Shown: one piece after another, positions 7,796 to 14,799 of the stretch
Position numbering within the stretch: the stretch's first letter is position 1
How the letters are laid out: each line of letters opens with the position of its first letter
NCBI RefSeq assembly: GCF_034555375.1
Contig: NZ_CP140706.1
Coordinates: forward strand, 2,843,001 to 2,907,000
Length of the DNA: 64,000 nt
Source of the DNA: Pseudomonas sp. B33.4
GTDB lineage: Bacteria > Pseudomonadota > Gammaproteobacteria > Pseudomonadales > Pseudomonadaceae
Direction of reading: 5' to 3'
Program-made: the position numbers and the translations under genes
The notes under the pieces: generated by a model
Told to the model about the DNA's origin: nothing
Database searches by the model: none
What the model saw: the letters and a program-made list of their open reading frames with translations, nothing else

Positions 7796-8872
7796 TCACT
7801 TCAGGGCCGCATCCAGTGGCATCCGCGCCATATGCGTGGCTTTCAACGAGCCAAAGTACAACCACGGCCCATACTCGCGCACCGTGGTAATCGGCGAATA
7901 ATTGCCACCGCTCGCATCCTGCAGATTGGCGATCACCTTGCCCTCCAGATCCAGGCCCAGCACAAACCCGCGTTTCTCCACCGGTTTCGGTAAAACCGTC
8001 AGCGCCCGCACGATCATCTTGCGCACGAACGGATGCCCCGCAGTGCCGTCGAGCAAAGCATTGCGCGGCGCATACAACGCCACCCAGAACCGGTTGCTGC
8101 CATTGAACGCGAGGTTGTCCGGCAGCCCCGGCAAGTTGTCGATGAACAGGTCATGAGTGCCAGCTTTCGGCCCGCTCAGCCAGTAACGGCTGATGCGGTA
8201 GGCGCCGGTTTCGTTGACCAGCACATAGGCGTCGTCCGGGCCGAGGGTCACGCCGTTGGCAAACTCCAGTCTGTCCAGCAGCACGCTGGTTTTACCGCTC
8301 TGAAAGTCATAACGCAGCAGGCGTCCGTCGCCGCCATGTTCGATGATCGCTTCGCCGTCATGGCCGTAACCCCAACGGCTGGAAGCATCGCTGAAGTAGG
8401 CGTAGTGCCCGGACTTGTCGATGGCCACGTCATCGGTAAAACCAAATGCCAGACCGTTGGCCGCCGTGGTCAGGGGAATCAACTGACCCTGCGCATCAAG
8501 GGACAACAAGCCCTTGACCCCGTCGGCGATCACCAGCAAGCCGTTCGGATGGCGAGCCAGGCCCAGCGGGCGACCACCGGTGTCGGCCAGCACTTTGCGT
8601 TGCTGGCCGTCGAGGCTGGTACGGATCAGTCGGCCGTCGTGCAGCCCAGTGATCAAGAAGTCACTCTCCAGCAGCAAGGCTTCCGGCCCTTCGATGTCGC
8701 TCGGCCCGACCTGCACTGCGGCTTTGAGTTTCTGGTTCTCGGCATAAATGCCTTCTGTCAGCGATGGTGCTGGCGGCGGCGTCCAGGCTACGGGTTCGAC
8801 TTTGGTCGGCATCAACGATAAAAACCCGATGACGATGAGCACCACCAGCAATAGCAGATGTCGCAGCTTCAC
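7796..8872 (-). CDS. Strictosidine-synthase-like / SMP-30-like beta-propeller protein
   Basis: A 358-residue protein has an N-terminal membrane anchor or signal (LRHLLLLVVLIVIGFLSL). A six-bladed propeller of the Str_synth type follows: GRPLGLARHPNGLLVIADG, TDDVAIDKSGHYAYFSDAS, FANGVTLGPDDAYVLVNET, PGLPDNLAFNGSNRFWVAL. These match the strictosidine synthase-like family, which in bacteria probably acts as lactonase or hydrolase rather than in alkaloid synthesis. Its ATG overlaps the stop of the hydroxylase fusion as ATGA, so the two are translationally coupled. The substrate is unknown. Confidence 0.82.
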   Translation of the reverse strand: MKLRHLLLLVVLIVIGFLSLMPTKVEPVAWTPPPAPSLTEGIYAENQKLKAAVQVGPSDIEGPEALLLESDFLITGLHDGRLIRTSLDGQQRKVLADTGGRPLGLARHPNGLLVIADGVKGLLSLDAQGQLIPLTTAANGLAFGFTDDVAIDKSGHYAYFSDASSRWGYGHDGEAIIEHGGDGRLLRYDFQSGKTSVLLDRLEFANGVTLGPDDAYVLVNETGAYRISRYWLSGPKAGTHDLFIDNLPGLPDNLAFNGSNRFWVALYAPRNALLDGTAGHPFVRKMIVRALTVLPKPVEKRGFVLGLDLEGKVIANLQDASGGNYSPITTVREYGPWLYFGSLKATHMARMPLDAALK

Positions 8873-10014
8873 GCGCTGGCCCTCGCCGATGACAGGTATT
8901 GCGCGGCCATGTCACGCAGCGCCAGCATCGACGCGGCAGATTCGCGCTCGATGCGGCGTTTGAGCAGCAAGTGATTGGCGATGCGCATGCCCAGCCCGGC
9001 GAAGCGATAATCCAGCGTGCGCACAAATCGCGTGCCGTTCCCCTCGGCGCCGCATTCATAGGTCAGCAGCAACGACAATCCGTGATCACCTTGCGCCCGC
9101 GCGCACCAGCGCCGACCGGGCAAATACTCGGTGACTTCCCAGCTCAAGTGGCCTTCACGGCCGCCGGCGTGAATATCCTCTTCAAAGCGCGTGCCGGCAT
9201 GCAGCGGGCCGTGTGGCCCGTCGATTTTCAGCGATGACGGGTGCCACTCCGGCCAGCGCCCGACGCTGGCGGCATAGGCAAGCACGGCAATGGGTTCGCC
9301 AGCGATATCGATGGTGTGCTGCATGCGGGTCATGGGCATTCTCGAATAACTCAGAGGGGCGGTTTCCGGCTCCCAGTACAGGGTGCCGAACAGGTAGTCC
9401 ATCAGTGGCAGGACGATGTTGAAATTGCGTTCCTGCATGCGCTCGCGGCGGTGATGCAGCTCGTGCAAGCGGCGCATCTGGCGGATCCATGGCAGGCGCG
9501 TCAGCGGGTTGTGCGGCGGCAGGTGTTCGCAGGCATGGAACACTTCGTAAGTCAGATAACCGAGAACCATGCAGCCACCGAACAACCCGGCGACGTTGGC
9601 GTTGGCGTGTGCGAACAACCACCACAGCGGCAGGGTAACCACCAGTGTGTGCAGCACGATCAGCCACGCCGGGAACAGAATCACCCGCCAGTCGCGGGCG
9701 CTGTCGTAGGTCATGTGGCCGGGGGTGAAGAAGCTGTGATGATCGCCCGCATGCCGGGCATAGAACATTTTCGCGAAGGTCTTTTTGTGGTGGCCGAGAT
9801 GGCGGTGGACCATGTACACGCCGAAGTTGAAGAAGAGCAGGGTCAGCGGCACCGTCAGCCACTCCAGCAGACTGACCTGCTGCACGCTGCTCCAGAATGC
9901 GCCGATGGCCAGCGCGCCGAACAGCAGCACGAACGCACCGTGCAGCCACGGGTTGTACAGCGGATGAATGGCCGCGCGGTAGCGGCTGCGAAATGCCTCG
10001 GTGGTCTGCCTCAC
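8869..10014 (-). CDS. Fatty-acid hydroxylase (sterol desaturase family) fused to an SRPBCC domain
   Basis: The protein has 381 residues. An N-terminal integral-membrane di-iron hydroxylase domain carries histidine clusters (HRHLGHHKK, HAGDHHSFF, HACEHLPPHN, LHELHHR) and several hydrophobic helices. From about residue 235 it continues into an SRPBCC lipid-binding domain (PIAVLAYAASVGRWPEWHPSS, LSWEVTEYLPGRRW). I start at GTG 10014 because AGGTGAT lies just upstream; the frame can extend 69 bp to an ATG. The hydroxylase should oxidise a lipid or alkyl chain and the SRPBCC part may hold it; both are inferences from the families. It is coupled to the propeller gene downstream, with a LysR gene upstream. 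Confidence 0.82.
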   Translation of the reverse strand: MRQTTEAFRSRYRAAIHPLYNPWLHGAFVLLFGALAIGAFWSSVQQVSLLEWLTVPLTLLFFNFGVYMVHRHLGHHKKTFAKMFYARHAGDHHSFFTPGHMTYDSARDWRVILFPAWLIVLHTLVVTLPLWWLFAHANANVAGLFGGCMVLGYLTYEVFHACEHLPPHNPLTRLPWIRQMRRLHELHHRRERMQERNFNIVLPLMDYLFGTLYWEPETAPLSYSRMPMTRMQHTIDIAGEPIAVLAYAASVGRWPEWHPSSLKIDGPHGPLHAGTRFEEDIHAGGREGHLSWEVTEYLPGRRWCARAQGDHGLSLLLTYECGAEGNGTRFVRTLDYRFAGLGMRIANHLLLKRRIERESAASMLALRDMAAQYLSSARASA

Positions 10015-10125
10015 TGCATCACCTGCGGGGATTGTTGTTATACCCGGCAGATTAGCCGATCCGGCCGTTTGTGCAGGCCGCACCTCGGTGTCACATGCGC
10101 CATGCTCCGGTGCAAAGCCGCCGCT

Positions 10126-10989
10126 TCAGCTCAGAGGATTCCAGCGCTGCGACCAATCGTCATCGGTGCGGATCACTTCGCGCAGCAGATTGAAAGCTTG
10201 CTGCAGCGTCGCCGAATCGCGATCGCGTGAGTAGACGAGGTAGGTCGGATAGCCGAATTCCGGGGCTTTGGTCACCGCTTCGAGAGCGCCGCTTTCCAGA
10301 TAGGTGCGCACTACGCGGGTGCGGAAGTAGCCGCTGCCGCCGTGCTCGAGGATGTATTGCAGGGCCAGCGGGCCGAGATTGAAACTCAGCGCCGCTTTGG
10401 CTTTTTCCGGCAGGGCAGCGTCGTGTTGGCGGCGGAAGTCCGGGCCCCAGTCGATGTAGACGTAGGGATCGGGGCGATCGGGTGCGCGCACCAGAATCAG
10501 TTTTTCTTCCAGCACTTGCTCGACCTGCAATCCCGGCCAGTATTCCGGCTGGTAGACCAGCGCGGCGTCGAGCACACCGAGTTCGAGCTGGCGGAGCAGG
10601 TTTTCGCCATCGCGAATTTCCATGCGCAGGGCATGCCCGGGGATTTTCTCGCGCAGCTCCGCCGCCCAACTGAGCATCAACGGGTTGCACAGGCTGACTT
10701 CGCCACCGATGTGCAGCACGTTGTGATAGCCCTCGGGCAGCGGCAGGTCACGGCGCGCGGCTTCCCAGGTCTGCACCAGTTGATTGGCATAGATGACAAA
10801 GGCCTCGCCATTGGGCGTCAGTTTCGCCCCGGCACGGTTGCGTACGAACAGCGTGCTGCCCAGCTGACTTTCGAGTTTTTGCACGCGTGCGGTGATCGCC
10901 GTTTGCGTGACGAACAGCTTCTGCGCGGCAGCGGCGAGACTGCCGTGACGGACGATTTCCAGAAAGGTGCGAGCGAGATCGATGTCCAT
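10126..10989 (-). CDS. LysR-type transcriptional regulator
   Basis: The 287-residue protein has a typical LysR winged helix-turn-helix at 1-60 (FLEIVRHGSLAAAAQKLFVTQTAITARVQKLESQLG) followed by a substrate-binding domain. The ATG at 10989 gives the standard LysR N-terminus MDIDLARTFLEI; an in-frame start 30 bp earlier adds an atypical leader. It lies 111 bp upstream of the hydroxylase fusion on the same strand and could control it. The inducer is unknown. Confidence 0.88.
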   Translation of the reverse strand: MDIDLARTFLEIVRHGSLAAAAQKLFVTQTAITARVQKLESQLGSTLFVRNRAGAKLTPNGEAFVIYANQLVQTWEAARRDLPLPEGYHNVLHIGGEVSLCNPLMLSWAAELREKIPGHALRMEIRDGENLLRQLELGVLDAALVYQPEYWPGLQVEQVLEEKLILVRAPDRPDPYVYIDWGPDFRRQHDAALPEKAKAALSFNLGPLALQYILEHGGSGYFRTRVVRTYLESGALEAVTKAPEFGYPTYLVYSRDRDSATLQQAFNLLREVIRTDDDWSQRWNPLS

Positions 10990-11034
10990 GGGCGGGCCGG
11001 TGTTTGAGGTGTCGGGCATTGTAAAGGCAAAAGT

Positions 11035-11202
11035 CCCTCACCCTAACCCTCTCCCTGAGGGAGAGGGGACTGATTGGGGGATATTGAAGCAATGCACTGA
11101 CTTGAACGATCAGCGTTGAATCCATAATCGATCCGATTTTTCAGGTCGATGCAGGGCGCGAGACACCTCGGTCAGTTCCCTCTCCCTTGGGAGAGGGATA
11201 GG
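11035..11202. repeat. CCCTCACC-bounded inverted element, copy B
   Basis: The left end reads CCCTCACCCTAACCCTCTCC; the right end, TCCCTCTCCCTTGGGAGAGG, has lost the outer GGTGAGGG motif. It fills most of the gap between the hoxX-like gene and the LysR gene. Confidence 0.75.
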
Positions 11203-11243
11203 CGGGCGGCGTTCCGATGAGGGGAAAGCAGTCACCGCCAAAA

Positions 11244-12962
11244 TCAACTGGCCAACTCGGTCAACCGCCCCCGCGCCCACTCCTCGATCAACCGCGTCGG
11301 CGTGCCACAGACCTTGCGCTTGAAGACAAAATTGCGGCACTTCTCGGCAAATTGATTGCGGTTGTAGAGCATGTCTTCCTGCATCTCTTGCAGTTCAGTT
11401 TCGCGGCTTTGCTGGATCAACATCTGATCAACCCGCGCCTTGCGTTCACGCACCGCCGCATAGGTCGGATCGCTCACTACTCCGTTGGCCCGCTGCAGCA
11501 ACCACAGGGAAAACTCGTCCGGGCAGCGCGGGCCGATTTCCTGAACCATGCCCAGTTGCCACGCCTGCACCGCGCTCACTGGCAGGCAGGCCTGGGTCAA
11601 TTGCTCGGCCAGGGCCGGGCCGACGGCGCGAGGCAGGCTGTAGGTCCAGTATTCGGAGCCATACAAACCCATGCTCTTGTAATGCGGGTTGAGCACGATA
11701 TCGGCACGGGCAAACACAATATCGGCGGCCAGCGCGAGCATCACACCACCGGCGCCAGCATTGCCGGTGACGCCGCTGACCACCAGTTGCCGGGCCGTCA
11801 GCAGTTCTGCGCAGACATCGTCGATCGCCTGAATATTGGCCCAGGCTTCGGCGCCCGGATCCTGCGCGGCTTGAATCACGTTCAAATGCACGCCGTTGGA
11901 AAAGCTGCCGCGCCCGCCCTTGATCAGCAACACCTGCGTATCACGGGACTTGGCCCAGCGCAGCGCGGCGACCATGCGCTGGCATTGCTCGGTGCTCATG
12001 GCGCCGTTGTAGAACTCGAAGGTCAGCTCGCCGACGTTGCCGGATTCGCGATAACGCAGCGGTTGATAGGCTTCATCACTGAACGGCTGCGTGGCAACCG
12101 ACCAGTCCAGCACCGGCACGTCGGCCAATTGTTCGGCCAACAGGTGCCGCGCCGGTTGCTTGAAGGTTTCTTCGCCGGGTTGCGGTTTGCGCCGCAGTGC
12201 ACCGATCCACAGGCTTTGATCGCCCGCCGCAACGAGTACGGCATCGTCATGCACCGCAAGAATCTCGCCGGGCATGCCATTGCGCGAATCGAGGTGTGCG
12301 TCATAAACGTAATATTGACCGCCGGCCAGACTCGCCAGCACACCGGGCTGGCCGTCGGCGGCATCGATGCAGCGTTTGATGAACCGGGCACAGTCGTGCC
12401 AGCTGAAACTGCGGTCGACCTGTTTCATGTTCGGCTGCAAACGCCCACGTACTTGCGCATCGGCATAGTCCAGAGCCACTGGCCCGAACCCTTCGATGAA
12501 TTTCTCCACCACTTCGCGAATGCAGCGAATCGCCGCGTCACTGACCCGGCCGTTGTACAGCTCGGATTTGCGCAGGCCCGCCGGCAGGTTGAATTCGCAG
12601 GTCGCCCACACCGGGCCGGCGTCCATTTCTTCGACGGCTTGCAGCGCGGTGACGCCCCAGCTCGGTAGCTCGTTGGTAATCGCCCAGTCGAGGGCACTGG
12701 CGCCGCGATCGCCGACGATGCCGGGGTGGATGATCACCACCGGGCGCTGGGTATTGCTCCACAGCGCCTGGGGTACGCGGTCCTTGAGGAACGGGCAGAT
12801 CACCAGATCGGCGCCGCTGTGTTCGATCTGTTTGCACACGGCGTTTTCATCGGTAAACAGCACGACGCTGGGCGAGTGCCCGGCCTCGCGCAGTTCCAGC
12901 CACGCACGTTGGGTCAGGCCATTGAACGCTGACGACAGCAGAATGATGTTGAGAGGTCGCAT
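11244..12962 (-). CDS. hoxX: HoxX-like formyltransferase / enoyl-CoA hydratase fusion
   Basis: The 572-residue protein has the HoxX architecture. A formyltransferase-like N-terminal domain carries HPGIVGDRGASALDWAI (His79) and EEMDAGPVW (Asp114), matching the His and Asp of formyl-THF-using enzymes. From about residue 290 an enoyl-CoA-hydratase domain follows (GGRGSFSNGVHLN, GVTGNAGAGGVMLALAADIVFA). In Knallgas bacteria HoxX makes carbon monoxide from formyl-THF via formyl-CoA for the NiFe-hydrogenase cofactor. No hydrogenase gene lies in this window. The ATG has AAGGAAGAG upstream. Length fits the family; its role in this organism is unclear. Confidence 0.87.
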   Translation of the reverse strand: MRPLNIILLSSAFNGLTQRAWLELREAGHSPSVVLFTDENAVCKQIEHSGADLVICPFLKDRVPQALWSNTQRPVVIIHPGIVGDRGASALDWAITNELPSWGVTALQAVEEMDAGPVWATCEFNLPAGLRKSELYNGRVSDAAIRCIREVVEKFIEGFGPVALDYADAQVRGRLQPNMKQVDRSFSWHDCARFIKRCIDAADGQPGVLASLAGGQYYVYDAHLDSRNGMPGEILAVHDDAVLVAAGDQSLWIGALRRKPQPGEETFKQPARHLLAEQLADVPVLDWSVATQPFSDEAYQPLRYRESGNVGELTFEFYNGAMSTEQCQRMVAALRWAKSRDTQVLLIKGGRGSFSNGVHLNVIQAAQDPGAEAWANIQAIDDVCAELLTARQLVVSGVTGNAGAGGVMLALAADIVFARADIVLNPHYKSMGLYGSEYWTYSLPRAVGPALAEQLTQACLPVSAVQAWQLGMVQEIGPRCPDEFSLWLLQRANGVVSDPTYAAVRERKARVDQMLIQQSRETELQEMQEDMLYNRNQFAEKCRNFVFKRKVCGTPTRLIEEWARGRLTELAS

Positions 12963-13257
12963 GCTTCTCTTCCTTGAGTGGGTTCAGCCACGGCTCTCGG
13001 TGAGCCGTCCCTGGCTTTCGATGGAGCCGCGAGATTAATCAGTGACCGGCCACGCGCCAGTGATCGAGGTCAACGTTCTGTCAGCCAGTATTTCTGCGGC
13101 GACGAAGCGCCTTATGCTCAATGGTTTGCTTGTGCTGATTTTTTATTACTTCAAATGTCTTCGAGGCTATTGCACAGTCGCGCCTGATCAGAGCCGGACG
13201 ATCCCGGCAGAACGATGGTTTTTCGCAGCGGGTGGGACCCGTTTCAGGGAGCAAGGC

Positions 13258-13764
13258 ATGGGTGGGTACAACCCGCATTACCAGATCATCGGGCAGATGT
13301 TCCAAAAGGACTATCGCTGGCTGTGCGCTGCCGTTGGCCGCACGCTGGGTTGCCCGCACAGTGCGCAGGACATCGCCTCGGAAACCTTTCTGCGGGTGCT
13401 GGCATTGCCGGACCCGACGGCCATTCGCGAGCCACGCGCGCTGCTGACTACCATCGCCCGGCGGCTGGTCTACGAAGGCTGGCGTCGCCAGGACCTTGAA
13501 CGCGCTTATCTGGAAAGCCTGGCGCTGGCGCCGGAACCGGTGCATCCGTCTCCGGAAGAGCGGGCGCTGGTGATCGAAGCGCTGCTGGCGGTCGATCGCT
13601 TGCTCAACGGGCTGTCGGCCAAGGCCAAAGCGGCGTTTCTCTACCACCAGCTCGACGGTTTGACCTACAGCGAGATTGGCGAGCGCCTCGGCGTGTCGAC
13701 CAGTCGCGTGCAGCAATACATGGTCGAAGCGTTCAAGCGTTGCTATCAGGCGATGCAGGCATGA
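13258..13764 (+). CDS. FecI-type ECF RNA polymerase sigma factor
   Basis: A 168-residue two-domain sigma factor. Region 2 is near 10-75 (DYRWLCAAVGRTLGCPHSAQDIASETFLRVL) and region 4 near 105-160 (LSAKAKAAFLYHQLDGLTYSEIGERLGVSTSRVQQYM), both typical of the FecI group. The ATG at 13258 follows GGGAGCAAGGC; the open frame continues 216 bp upstream without protein-like sequence. The FecR-like gene overlaps its stop as ATGA, and the STN-containing receptor follows. I infer that it transcribes the three promoters sharing the CTAA-N8-CTATAAA block. Confidence 0.9.
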   Translation: MGGYNPHYQIIGQMFQKDYRWLCAAVGRTLGCPHSAQDIASETFLRVLALPDPTAIREPRALLTTIARRLVYEGWRRQDLERAYLESLALAPEPVHPSPEERALVIEALLAVDRLLNGLSAKAKAAFLYHQLDGLTYSEIGERLGVSTSRVQQYMVEAFKRCYQAMQA

Positions 13765-14708
13765 GGCCGGACGAAGCGGTGATCGACGAGGCCGCGCAAT
13801 GGCTGGCGTTGTTGCAGTCGGGCGAGGCGGGCACGGCCGAGCGGGCTGCGTTCGAGGCCTGGCGGGTCGCCGATCCGCGGCATCAGCAGGTCATCGAGCA
13901 AATGGGCGGCAGCCTGAATCTGCTGCGCAACCCGAGCCTGCGCAACGTGCCGCGCAACAGTTTGCTGCACAGCCTCAATGCGCCGTCGAGTCGTCGACGC
14001 TTTATCAGCGGCAGTTTGAGTGTGCTCGGTGTTGCGCTGTTGGCCGCATTGCTCGGGCGACGTTACGGCTGGCTGCCGGAGGCGGGGGAGTTGTCGACCG
14101 GAACCGGAGAGCGGCGTGACTTCACACTCGCCGACGGCAGCGCTTTAACGCTCAATGCACGCAGTCGAGTGGTGCCTTTGTTCGACAGCCAGCAGCGCTT
14201 GCTCGCGTTGCGCAGCGGCGAGTTGTTGGTCGATGTGGCGAAAGAGTCGGCGCGGCCCTTTGTGGTCGAGACCGGGCACGGTCGCATGCGTGCACTGGGG
14301 ACGAAGTTTCTCGTGCAGTACAAAGAGGAGGCGACGCGCTTGGTGATGCTCCATTCGCAGGTCGAAGTGGTCACCGCCGGCGGTGCGCGGCAAGTGGTGG
14401 AGGCAGGCGAAAGTTTGTTGTTCAACGGCGCCGGGCTGCTGTCGCTGGAGCGCAGCAACGGTCAGGAAAGTGCCTGGGTGCAAGGTCGACTGGAGGTGCG
14501 CGACCGGCCTTTGTACGAAGTCATCGACAGCCTGCGCCGCTACCGTCGCGGCATCTTGCATCTGAGCCCGGAAGTCGCCGACCTGCGCCTCAGCGGCCTC
14601 TATCCGCTCGACGACAGCGATCGTACGTTGCAACTGCTGGAACGCTCGCTGCCGATCCGCGTCACCTGGCACAACCCGTACTGGGTCAGCATCGACGCGC
14701 GGTTATAA
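13761..14708 (+). CDS. FecR-type anti-sigma / signal-transducing membrane protein
   Basis: The 315-residue protein has the FecR layout. The cytoplasmic N-terminal domain (DEAAQWLALLQSGEAG, FEAWRVADPRHQQVIEQM) contacts the sigma factor. One transmembrane helix lies near 85-105 (FISGSLSVLGVALLAALLG), preceded by RRR. The periplasmic FecR domain (RRDFTLADGSALTLNARS, GHGRMRALGTKFLVQY) ends in an STN-like region (RLEVRDRPLYEVIDSLRRY). It should relay substrate occupancy of the outer-membrane receptor to the sigma factor. The start at 13761 overlaps the sigma gene by 4 bp. Confidence 0.9.
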   Translation: MRPDEAVIDEAAQWLALLQSGEAGTAERAAFEAWRVADPRHQQVIEQMGGSLNLLRNPSLRNVPRNSLLHSLNAPSSRRRFISGSLSVLGVALLAALLGRRYGWLPEAGELSTGTGERRDFTLADGSALTLNARSRVVPLFDSQQRLLALRSGELLVDVAKESARPFVVETGHGRMRALGTKFLVQYKEEATRLVMLHSQVEVVTAGGARQVVEAGESLLFNGAGLLSLERSNGQESAWVQGRLEVRDRPLYEVIDSLRRYRRGILHLSPEVADLRLSGLYPLDDSDRTLQLLERSLPIRVTWHNPYWVSIDARL

Positions 14709-14725
14709 ACCCATAACTTCTTGGC

Positions 14726-14765
14726 CTAATCGCCGCCCTATAAAAAGCGCTGGCCCGCTGCTCAT
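14726..14765 (+). promoter_or_regulatory. Shared regulon promoter block, copy 1
   Basis: CTAA, 8 bp, CTATAAA, 15 bp, GCTCAT. The same elements at identical spacing occur before the second receptor (19001) and the importer operon (21768). CTATAAA starts 62 bp before the receptor ATG. This probably is the target of the neighbouring ECF sigma factor; which parts are -35 and -10 is not settled. Confidence 0.75.
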
Positions 14766-14799
14766 TCCCTGCAGATGCCTACAACAGGGAAACCCTTCG

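Noticed and set aside
11217..12668. Open frame of 483 codons opposite the HoxX-like gene
   Set aside because: Antisense shadow; the HoxX frame shows conserved active-site motifs while this one shows none.
13042..13257. N-terminal extension of the sigma factor with a hydrophobic stretch
   Set aside because: The extra 72 codons have no ribosome site and do not resemble FecI N-termini, while the ATG at 13258 has a good one.
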